From NCBI GenBank assembly GCA_963921195.1, contig OY992537.1, positions 56,134,313 through 56,198,312 of the forward strand: a DNA stretch of 64,000 nucleotides, in the 5' to 3' direction. Positions within the stretch are counted from its first letter, which is position 1; each line of letters begins with the position of its first letter. The position numbers and the translations under genes are program-made. Positions 55,184 through 64,000 of this stretch are shown here, one piece after another. Source of the DNA: Pegoplata infirma. Its lineage: Eukaryota; Arthropoda; Insecta; Diptera; Anthomyiidae. A model generated the notes under the pieces. That model was not told the origin of the DNA and did no database searches. It saw only the letters and a list, made by a program, of their open reading frames with translations.

Positions 55184-57090
55184 TGGGCATTCCATGTGAA
55201 ATCGGACACTTTGAAAATTTTTTTTTTAGATTTTCCCAATTTATTTACAGTTTTTAGTACCCTTCGAAAACTCCTTCGTGGTAAATTTTCAGATTTTTTT
55301 GATGACCCGTTCAAAAGATATCGAATTTTTAAAAATTGGTAGTTTGTTCCTTTACTCAAACTTCTTTTACTCATAACTTCTTCAATAATGGTCCAAATTT
55401 CAAATTTTTTTTTCAAAAATTTTGTTTTTTTGCGTACTTTTAAAAAAAATCCCAAAAAAATTATTAAAAGCGCTCTAGTATGCGATTTTAAAGTTTTTAA
55501 ATTTAAATCTCATTTTTGAAAATGTTTGTACTCTTCGATTTCTTTAAATTTTTTTTGTGTAAAACTTCTATCGATTCTACAAATTTTTTGCGCAGGAGGA
55601 TGGTGGGATAACGATTATTACTATTTTTAAAATTTTTTGAAAAAATTTTATTGTAATTTTCCAATCTTAAAATCATTTTTACTACTCCAATGGTGCGTCA
55701 TAGAGGGGTCATTTATAAGACCGACCCCCATTAATTTTTACGTCTTAACATTTCTTTGGAACAAACTAATACCCTATCTCCAATTTCTAAGGGGGCTCCC
55801 ACACAAAACGACATTTTTTAAAATTTGCTCCAACCGCTCTAACTGCCCTAATAGTGCCCTTAGAGCAACAAAATGTATAACCGACCCACAATATTTTTTT
55901 AGTCCAAACATTTTCTCTCAACAAACCTACCCTCTGTCTCTAATTGTTAAGGCGGTCCCCATTCAATTTTTTTTTAATTTTTTGTAAATATGTTTTGTCA
56001 TTATTGAGACCGACCCCCATTTATTTTTACCCTCAAACATTTTTGTAAAACATACCACAGCCCTATGTCCAGTGGACATTGTCCACTCGCTAAGTAGGCT
56101 TCCATTCAAAATTACATTTTTATAAAATTTGCTCCAACTGTTATTTGTATGGGAGCCTACTTAGGGAGTGGAGATAAGGAGTAGGTATGTTTTAAAAAAA
56201 TGTTGGAGGGTAAAAATAAATGGGGGTCGGTCTCACTAATGACCCCTCTCGGACGCACCATTGGACCGGTAGAAGGTGATTAAATAAAACAAATTTACAA
56301 AAAATAACAAAAATTGTATGGGGACCGCCTTAACAATTAGAGATAGAGGGTAGGTGTGTTCAGAGAAAATGCTTGGACTAAAAGAATATTGTGGGTCGGT
56401 CATACATTTTGTTGCTCTAAGGGCACTATTAGGGCAGTTAGAGCGGTTGGAGCAAATTTTAAAAAATGTCGTTTTGTGTGGGTTCCCCTTAGAAATTGGA
56501 GATAGGGTATTAGTTTGTTCCAAAGAAATGTAAAGACGTAAAAATTAATGGGGGTCGGTCTTATAAATGACCCCTCTATGACGCACCATTGGAGCAGTAG
56601 AAATGATTTTAAGATTGGAAAATTACAATAAATTTTTTTCAAAAAATTTTAAAAAATAGTAATAATCGTTATCCCACGATCCTCCTGGGAAAAAAATTTG
56701 TAGAATCGATAGAAGTTTTACACAAAAAAAAATTTCAAAAAAATCGAAGAGTACAAACATTTTCAAAAATGAGATTTAAATTTAAAAATCGCATACTAGA
56801 ACGCTTTCAAGAATTTTTGGGATTTTTTTTTTAGAAAGTACGCAAAAAAACAAAAATTTTGAAATTTTTTTTTTGAAATTTGGACCTTTATTGAAGAAGT
56901 TAGGAGAAAAAGAATTTTGAGTAAAGGAGCAAACTACCATTTTTTAAAAATTCGATATCTTTTGAACGGGTCATCAAAAAAATATGAAAATTTACCACGA
57001 AGGAGTTTCAAAAGGTTACAAAAAACAGTAAACAAATTGGGGAAAAAAATTTTTTTTTTCAAAGTTTCCGATTTGACATGGAATGCCCCA
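55184..57090. mobile_element. 1.9 kb near-complete palindromic element in the DINE
   Basis: Ends TTGGGCATTCCATGTGAAA and (inverse) TGGGGCATTCCATGTCAAA. Mirrored text includes CTCCTTCGTGGTAAATTTTC (about 55270) and about 56990, and CAATGGTGCGTCATAGAGGG (about 55687) and about 56580. The centre is near 56130. Open frames 55637-55987 plus and 56236-56642 minus are the same sequence in the two arms and therefore not independent genes. A duplication longer than TATA was not found. A related arm lies at 37190-37395. Confidence 0.85.
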
Positions 57091-57255
57091 TATCAACGGC
57101 GTATGCAGGACTGTTTTTCAGGGCCCAACAACAACAACAAAAAAATTTTTGTTGTTTTTTTCGTGAGATTTGTGTTTTCCAATACATATAAAAAAATATT
57201 TTTTTGTTGTTGTTGTTGGGCCCCCCCCCCCTCTGTATACGCCGATGCCCCATAT
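57083..57255. mobile_element. Small inverted element with (AAC)n arms
   Basis: CGGCGTATGCAG (57097) is mirrored by CTGTATACGCCG (ends 57244). Inner GCCCAACAACAACAACAAA pairs with about 57200-57222. ATGCCCCATAT occurs at 57083-57093 and 57245-57255, so the insertion duplicated about 10-11 bases at the end of the larger palindrome. The right arm has a run of C (57221-57231). Confidence 0.7.
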
Positions 57256-57283
57256 ACACTCTATCACTAGAGTGGAGGGTATA

Positions 57284-57596
57284 ACAAGTAGAAAAAATAA
57301 ATTCGACTTAAGCTAATCCATAAAAACCCTCCACAATGCTCTTTTTAAATAGAACGTAAAAAATTAAAAAATTTTGTTTAAAAATATTTTATTTTGAATA
57401 AAAAACTTTATTTTAGTCTTTGTTAAAAAAATTTTTTGAGTAATAAATTTTTTTCAGTGTAAAATTATTTTTCGAGTGTATTTTTTTTTTTTTTTTTTTG
57501 GTACCGGTCCTAGACCAATATTTTCAGGTGTTACAAACAGAATGACAAACTAACATACCCTCCATCACTAGAACGTAGTGCTACAAAAATATTAAG
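57284..57596 (+). mobile_element. DINE family A, internally deleted copy
   Basis: AACAAGTAGAAAAAATAAAT start and ACCCTCCACAATGC, then a jump at a T run (57480-57500) directly to CCTAGACCAATATTTTCAGG and CCATCACTAGAACGTAGTG. It is head to tail with the copy upstream. The microsatellite is lost. Confidence 0.75.
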
Positions 57597-57771
57597 TAAT
57601 ATAGAAAAACTCTGCCAAACAAAAACAAAAATAAAATTACAGCATCCCTAAATTTTCTTACAAAAATGATACTGCAAATTGTATTGTAACCATCACATTA
57701 AATTAAATATAGTATTTTGTAAAGTATGTATTGAGTAGCATTTTCTTTCAATACCATTTCAGTTTTATAAT

Positions 57772-59528
57772 ATGAACACTAAGGGTGTTCTTATTTTTTT
57801 ATTTCGGATTTTTGTGTTGCACTGGGCAGAATTTTGTTCCTTTGTACTAAAAACTTAATAATAAAAAATTTGGAGTTAATCCGATAACTTTAAGTGGACG
57901 CGGAAACGACCTGAAGTTTGAATAACGGATTACAAGGGGAAAAATGACTTTTTACTCATTTTCTCAATTTTTTCGATATTTTAAGTTAAGTTTGAATTCA
58001 AATGGTTACAGAATTTTGATGTGGAGTACATTACCTTTGTAATAAGGTAATAAAAACTAAAATCGGTTAAAAATCAGTCAAGTTAATACAACTGCCCCAG
58101 GCAACTAACGTGTGGCAGACCACTTGATCAAAGATTTCGAGTTCAATTTTTGAAATTGATTGAAATTATCTACTATAGCAACATTTTTTATTCTTTACTT
58201 GCCAATGTACTAAGGCGATAAGTATTTTTCACATTGTGTTATGCTAACTTGTTTTTAATTAATGGTAAAAAGGTCTCAATTTTCCAGCCCTGTTTTCAAA
58301 TCTCCAATTTTAAATTTTAATTTTTTTAGGCATATAAAATTTAAAAAATCGACCATTGGACCATAGGATTTTGTTAAGCACATATAAGGGAATAAAAATT
58401 ACAAAAATTGTAGACATTCCTTTTTTCATTCGTCTAGTTTAGCGATTTTAATTCGGCGGATTTCGAGATAATAGTGCTTTTGGTAACTTTTTTAGCTTTT
58501 AGTTAACAGCACTTAAGGGTTAATGTTCCGAATTTTTATAATAAACCATTTATGTTTAGATGTATTAATATAACATTAAGGAGTTTTATTAATATCTGCT
58601 CGAAAAACCTGTAAATCTTTAAAAATTCAAATTCTTCTAAAATTTGACCTTTGACCTTTAACTGGGTCAATTTTTCATGTCTCAATTTTGCCCTGATTAA
58701 AGGAATTGAAGTATTCTATGTTATTCTGTAGTAATTCGGTAGAAAACATATGAAGTTTGTTAAAAAAAATAAAAAAAATTAACTAAAAGCTAAAAAAGTT
58801 ACCAAAATCACTATTATCTCGAAATCCGCCGAATTAAAATCGCTAAACTAGACGAATGAAGAAAGGAATGTCTATAATTTTTGTAATTTTTATTCCCTTG
58901 TATGTGCTTAACAAAATCCTATCGACCTTTGGACCGATTTTTTAAATTTTATATGCCTAAAAAAATTAAAATTTAAAATTGGAGATTTGAAAACAGGGCT
59001 GGAAAATTTAGACCTTTTTACCATTAATCAAAAACAAGTTTGCATAACACAATATGAAAAATACTTATCGCCTTAGTACATTGGCAAGTAAAGAATAAAA
59101 AAATGTTGCTATAGTAGATAATTTCAATCAATTTCAAAAATTGAACTCGAAATCTTTGATCAAGTGGTCTGCCACACGTTAGTTGCCTGGGGCAGTTGTA
59201 TTAACTTGGCTGATTTGTAACCGATTTTAGTTTTTATTGCCTTATTACAAAGGTAATGTACTCCACATCACAATTCTGTAACCATTTGAATTCAAACTTA
59301 ACTTAAAATATCGAAAAAATTGAGAAAATGAGTAAAAAGTAATTTTTTCCCCTTGTAATCCGTTATTCAAACTTCAGGTCGTTTCCGCGTCCACTTAAAG
59401 TTATCGGATTAACTCCAAATTTTTTATTATTAAGTTTTTAGTACAAAGGAACAAAATTCTAACCAGTGCCAAGCAATTAAAACATTTTAAATTTTTCCCT
59501 TACTGTTAAGAACACCCTTAATGAACAC
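57772..59528. mobile_element. hAT-like palindromic element, target duplication ATGAACAC
   Basis: The element occupies 57780-59520 with ATGAACAC at 57772-57779 and 59521-59528. Ends TAAGGGTGTTCTTA in inverse fit YARNG. The arms mirror almost base for base: GTGGACGCGGAAACGACCTG near 57893 faces about 59390, and GGCAACTAACGTGTGGCAGA near 58099 faces about 59180. The centre is near 58650. No coding sequence; no later insertion, so this is the cleanest example of the class. Confidence 0.92.
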
Positions 59529-59914
59529 ATGTCCTTGTTGTCAGTATCACAAGAAATGGTTGTACTTAATGTATACTTTAAAGCTTTATCTTTATCCTTT
59601 TTCCATTAGTAATATTGATGATAGACTTACTCAAACAAAAAAGCACATACAGAAACACACACACACTCACAACAAAATACTTTTTCGTGTATTGTCACAT
59701 CTATTTATAATATGTTGTTTAACATTTTCATACAGGAAACGGAAGCTGTTGTGTTTAAACTACCTTAAAGTTACACACACACATATAAATGTGTGACACA
59801 ATTGACACACACGGAGGTTGCCTACTATAACCCACCAAACAAAAATATAAATTTAACAAAAAATTCTGATTACTTTTTATTTAAAAATAAAAGTTGTGTT
59901 ATTTCACCTTTTAG
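59529..59914. other. Unannotated stretch
   Basis: A 91-codon frame (59521-59796) overlaps the target duplication, has no domain and includes an ACACAC run. Not called. Confidence 0.45.
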
Positions 59915-60353
59915 ATATTATTTTTTGAGTATTTTTTTATAGCTCGAGGTCACTATTTCCTTTACTAATTAAAAACTATGATATTCTCATAGAATAATTT
60001 TCAAGAAAATTATTTTTCTGTTTTAAATTTATTTATGTTGGTCATTTTTTGCAAGACTTAATCAAAACGTATTTCGGAATTTTTCAGATCCCATTGTCAA
60101 GATTATTTAGCAAAAATAAAAACCCTATACTACAAGTAGCAAAGGGTTTTTAATAACAATCGTTAATGATCAAACTAAAATATTAATTCATATTTGACTC
60201 TACTCTCATTGAGAATAAGAAGACGAAACACGTGTCGATTAAGTCTTGCAAAAATGACCAACATAAATAAATTTAAAAATGATAATATCATAGTTTTTTA
60301 TTAGTAAAGGAAATAATGACCTCGAGCTAGAATAAACCTACTCAATATTTAAC
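59915..60353. mobile_element. Snap-back CTCGAGC element with both arms
   Basis: Left AGCTCGAGGTCACTATTTCC, AAAAACTATGATATTCTC and TTGGTCATTTTTTGCAAGAC are mirrored by TTGCAAAAATGACCAACA, GATAATATCATAGTTTTTTA and AATGACCTCGAGCT on the right. The middle (60110-60210) is less symmetrical. Single right arms of this family lie at 10560-10840 and 13800-14036. Confidence 0.75.
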
Positions 60354-60479
60354 AAAAAATTTTATCAAAATGTGGATTTTTTATTAAATAGTAAAAATGT
60401 TTCAAAATCCGAAAATTCGTAATCTATATATATAAAAGAGTAACGTGACTGACTGACTGACTCATCATCGCCCAGCCCA

Positions 60480-61410
60480 AACCGCTGAAGCTAGAGACTT
60501 GAAATTTGGACTGTAGGTTCACCTCCCGGAATATAGATCCACTAAGGCTGAAATTTTGCCAATGTTGATTCTAAGGGGGTAAAAAGGGTAAAAAACTGTA
60601 CTTTTGGTACTTTTTAAAACTCATGAAATAATGGTCATAGAGACTTGAAATTTGGACTGTATGTTCACCTCCCGGAATGCAGATCCTGTAAGGCTGGACT
60701 TTTGCCAATGTTGATTCTAAGGGGGTAAAAAGGGTAAAAAAACTGTACTTTTGGTACTTTTTATAACTCATGAAATAATGGTCATAGAGACTTGAAATTT
60801 GGACTGTATATTCACCTCCTGGAATGTAGATCCTGTAAGGCTGGACATTTGCCAATGTTCATTCTAAGGGGGTAAAACGGGTAAAAAACTGTACTTTAGG
60901 TACTTTATTTATCTCCTAAAATAATGGTCATAGCGACTTGAAATTTGGACTGTATGTTCACCTCCTGGAATATAGATCCACAAAGGCTGGATTTTTTCCA
61001 ATGATGATTCTAAGGGGGTCAAAAGGGTAAAAAACTGTACATTTGGTACTTTTTACATTTCCTTAAATAATGGTACTAGAAACTTGAAATTTTCAATGTA
61101 GGTTCACCTCCCGGAAAAAAGATTCACTAAGGCTGGGTTTTTTTCAATGTTGATTCTACGGGGGTAAAATGGGTAAAAAAAGTGTACTTTTGGTACTTTT
61201 TTTATTTACTGAAATAATGGTTATGAAAACTTGAAATTTGGAATGTACGATCCTCTGCTGAAAAAAAATTAGTTTGAAAATTTGGATTTTAAGGGGAGTC
61301 AAAGGGGTAAAAAGTGTACTTTTTGTACCTTTTGTTATTTCTTGAAATAATGGGCATTGAAACTTGAAATTTTGAATGTAGAATCCGTCAGCGATAAAAA
61401 CATTCTGGAA
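60480..61410 (+). repeat. About six tandem units of ~147 bases in the Helitron
   Basis: Anchor AATAATGG occurs at about 60627, 60774, 60920, 61062, 61216 and 61347. Identity is high for the first three units and falls rightward. Each contains TGTACTTTTGGTACTTTTT. Confidence 0.9.
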
Positions 61411-61420
61411 AACAAACCAT

Positions 61421-61837
61421 TTATAAAAAGTACCTTTTATAAAAAGTACCTTTTATAAAAAGTGCCTTTTATAAAAAGTACCTTTTATAAAAAGTACCTT
61501 TTATAAAAAGTACCTTTTATAAAAAGTACCTTTTATAAAAAGTACCTTTTATAAAAAGTACCTTTTATAAAAAGTACCTTTTATAAAAAGTACCTTTTAT
61601 AAAAAGTACCTTTTATAAAAAGTACCTTTTATAAAAAGTACCTTTTATAAAAAGTACCTTTTATAAAAAGTACCTTTCATAAAAAGTACCTTTTATAAAA
61701 AGTACCTTTTATAAAAAGTACCTTTTATAAAAAGTACCTTTTATAAAAAGTACCTTTTATAAAAAGTACCTTTTATAAAAAGTACCTTTTATAAAAAGTA
61801 CCTTTTATAAAAAGTACCTTTTATAAAAAGTACCTTT
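61421..61837. repeat. 16-base satellite TATAAAAAGTACCTTT, 26 copies
   Basis: 26 nearly perfect units; only two variants (AGTGCC near 61464 and TTTCAT near 61678). The unit is close to self-complementary around GTAC. Its reverse reads GGTACTTTTTAT, the same as text in the neighbouring ~147-base units, which probably seeded it. Confidence 0.97.
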
Positions 61838-63086
61838 AAAATAAAGAACCTTTTGTTACTATTTATTTTCTGAAATAGTAATCATAGAATCTTAAAATTT
61901 GTAATGTAGTTAAATTCGGTAAAAAAAACATTCTGGCAAAAATACTGTTTGAGGTAAAATGGCTAAAAAGTGTATTTTCGGTACTTTTGATATTTTCTGA
62001 CGTAATGGCTCTAGAAACTTTAAATAGGGAATGTAAAATCCTCTTTGTAATTTTAATATTTGCTAAAACAATGATCCTAGAAAATTTTTCGATGAATCAA
62101 AAAACATTACGGAGGAGGTACTTTTTGAAATTCCGTTTCTGACGGGGGTAGGAAAGTCTATTTTTGGTACTTCTTTTCTGTTCCTATAATAATGGCCTTA
62201 GAAACTCGAATTTTGGAATGTAGGGTCCTTCGGTGTAAAAAACATTCTGCTAAAGTACTTTTTAAAAAATACGTTTCTAGAGGCGAAAAAAAAGTTTTTT
62301 GATACTTTATATATTTTATGAAGTAATGATCCTAGGCACCGAAATTTTGAATGCTGGAAGAAGTTATTTTTGGAAATTCTGTTTCTAAGGGTTGCGACCG
62401 ATCGTAAAGGGGATATAAAAGTGCAAATTTGTTTATTCTTTATATATTTTAAATATAGGATCACCTACCACAAAAAAAAAACAGTTTTTGGAATTTAATT
62501 TAAATCCCCAGAAAAAACACCCAAGAGAAATTTTAAATTTTAGGGTAAAATGGGGGACCTGGTAACAGTGGTATAAAATAGTACTTTTAATATCTATAAG
62601 ATAAAGACAGTATAACTTTTTATGTCTTTAACGCATATTATATGGAGAAGAATGAAATTTACATGGAACGAAATGGAATGGAGCAGGGAATAATCTGGAA
62701 TGCTATTCAATTTTTTCGTATTTAACTTTTTTTACTCCACATGTTTTCTCTCTGTATGTTTTTTCACTCAAACTTATTTTTATTCCAAATTATTTTTTCA
62801 CTGAAATATTTACTCACTTAAAATCCAAAAACCCGATATAAGGGCTCGAAAATTGTCAGTATCTTTATTAACCGGAACGAACATGATAATGTACCAGCGA
62901 AGTTATTAAATTTTATTGCTTAAGTTAGTCATTGAAATATTATTTTATAAAAAACTTAAACGTCCACAAGTAATCAAAACAAAGACTACATAGGGGAATA
63001 TTTTTGAAATCCGTAGAGTTATCCTGACCTTTCTATTATCCGGTATTCAATACCACCGGTAACGAAGTACCGGGATGGTAAGCTAG

Positions 63087-63880
63087 TTTTTATATATGTC
63101 AAATAAAAATAGTTGGGGAAAAGGCTAATAAAAAATTTTTTTTTTTCGTAAAAAGTACCAACACCCTTTTGACTCTAGATAAGAAAAATTCGTCCAGAAC
63201 ATGTTAATTATTTTTATTTATTAAATAAGTTTAAAAAATGAAAATATTACGTTCGACAGCCTCATCCAAAATTGGCTGGTTTTTGGCCCGAAAATCGACT
63301 TTAAACCACTGTGAAAAAACCGCATTCCCCCGATTAGCCTCTATGATGCTATATCATTTAAGAAGATTCCATCATGAGGGTAGCTTTAATACCGCCTTTA
63401 TTGTGAGTGTGGCAGCAAAATTTCAAAAAATCATATTTTTGGAAATTATGAGAAAGGAAATTCAGTTTTCAATTTTTGACTTTTTGTCAACGGCCCCCAT
63501 TTAGCTGCTCCAATGTGCACTGTGGGTCGTGATTTTTTTTTGGTCGGCCTATAAATATGAATCGAATTTCTTTCAAATATATGTTTTGCTAAACTTTACA
63601 ATTTTAAATGTTTATTGGGAATATGCGTCACATATGAAACTTTCCACACACAATGTCCCTCTGCGGAAGAAACTGGTAAATACGAATTTGTACTCTGTCA
63701 TTAATTTTACGTAGTTATATAGATTTTCCGTTAGGAGAGGGGTTTAGAAGTTTTCAAAATATTTGGGTTTTGTAGCAAGTTTTCCTTCGCAGAATTTTTC
63801 TTTTAATTTTTTTCTCAAAATTAATTTCTTTTAAAAATTTTATAAAATAATTTTTTTTGCAATAATTTTATTTACATGAG
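63087..63880. other. Unannotated stretch
   Basis: Frames 63238-63504 (88 codons) and 63529-63714 show no domain. The phrase TGCTCCAATGTGCACTG contains the palindrome GTGCAC. No gene called. Confidence 0.45.
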
Positions 63881-63884
63881 GGAA

Positions 63885-64000
63885 AACATCCCAGAATCTG
63901 AGACTTTTTTTATAGAAAAAATGTCCCAGAAACTGAGACTTTTTCAGTAAAAAAAGGGTTTCAGAATCTGAGAAATTTCTATAAAAAAAATTTCTCCGAA
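63885..64000. repeat. Diverged 35-base satellite relatives, running off the window
   Basis: Three to four units with CCAGAA(T/A)CTGAGACTTTTT and ATAGAAAAAATG. The array probably continues beyond the window. Confidence 0.65.

Larger units (their letters stand above)
54382..57283 (+). mobile_element. DINE family A, split by a 1.9 kb palindrome
   Basis: The 5' end AACAAGTAGAAATGGTAAAT is at about 54379-54398, then ATACCCTGCACAATGCCC. It parallels 1-840 phrase by phrase (ACGTGAATTTAAGGTGAA, AACTTTTGAACGACTGGA). The microsatellite at about 55066-55085 is shorter. It is broken after ACAAACTTATATA (55182) and resumes as TATACACTCTATCACTAGAG, ending GTGGAGGGTATAAC. Confidence 0.8.
60423..63086 (+). 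mobile_element. Non-autonomous Helitron
   Basis: Starts TCTATATATATAAAAG directly after an A and ends CTAG (63083-63086) directly before a T, the expected Helitron 5'-TC, 3'-CTRR and A/T target. A hairpin CCGGTA-ACGAAG-TACCGG (63056-63073) lies nine bases before CTAG. Near the 5' end is (TGAC)n TGACTGACTGACTGACTC. The interior has about six tandem units of about 147 bases (60480-61400; phrase AATAATGGTCATAGAGACTT) and a 16-base satellite (61421-61837). No Rep/helicase frame. The minus frame 60571-60855 spans two tandem units and is not a gene. Confidence 0.85.

Noticed and set aside
55637..56642. Apparent pair of 80-116 codon genes on opposite strands
   Set aside because: The same sequence in the two arms of the 55184-57090 palindrome.
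59640..59790. ACACAC runs as a microsatellite
   Set aside because: Only six to seven dinucleotides and interrupted; too short to annotate separately.
63238..63504. 88-codon frame with mixed composition as a gene fragment
   Set aside because: No recognised motif, no splice or promoter evidence; other frames nearby are of equal length.

Overview
The window looks like repeat-dominated, probably heterochromatic DNA from a higher fly (Diptera, Brachycera). Evidence for this is the strong A+T bias, several mini-me/DINE-1-type Helentron-derived elements (an opening AACAAGTRAG-type end, GACA/GACG microsatellite core, a TATACTTTATGGGGTC block and a closing GGGTATAAAA), Jockey- and LOA/I-type LINE remnants, and many hAT-type elements with 8-base target duplications. 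I found no convincing host protein gene, tRNA, rRNA or CRISPR. The only genuine coding sequence is three decayed LINE reverse transcriptases. The species cannot be named from sequence alone.

Layout. 1-3040: DINE copies. 3042-7171: two kilobase-scale palindromic elements. 8480-11560: a repeat family of T-rich (CATCAATTTTTT-like) tracts with paired palindromes, interrupted by an antisense LINE fragment (9192-10215). 12025-15300: a 3.3 kb TIR element with an 8-base target duplication, carrying a second TIR element and degenerate satellite. 16255-20517: a four-deep nest, in which a DINE holds a LOA/I-type LINE, which holds a hAT-like palindrome, which holds a small TIR element. 21476-25850: about 125 copies of a 35-base satellite. 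27072-30119: a Foldback-type element whose arms are 21-base tandem repeats. 30368-32589: a hAT-like palindrome with a TTAA-flanked (piggyBac-type) element at its centre. 32930-35045 and 37860-38990: two more copies of the palindrome/T-rich family, the first broken by a Jockey-type LINE. 39894-42070: a hAT MITE and a Helitron-related tandem block. 43199-44350: family copy and satellite relics. 45996-47480: a DINE with an insertion. 47500-50525: a TA-flanked element carrying diverged satellite and a second TA-flanked MITE. 50575-52140: three tandem ~0.57 kb units. 52607-53126: a GGTAAC-rich hAT MITE. 54382-57596: two DINE copies, the first holding a 1.9 kb palindrome. 57780-59520: a hAT-like palindrome. 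60423-63086: a non-autonomous Helitron carrying a 16-base satellite.

How the parts relate. Nothing here forms a pathway. The unifying theme is inverted symmetry: at least six elements of 1.6-2.2 kb are almost entirely palindromic, and several satellites have dyads in every monomer. No transposase remnant was recognised in any DNA element, so all appear to depend on enzymes supplied from elsewhere. Target-site duplications give a relative order of insertion. Element boundaries given with duplications are base-level readings by eye; the others are approximate.
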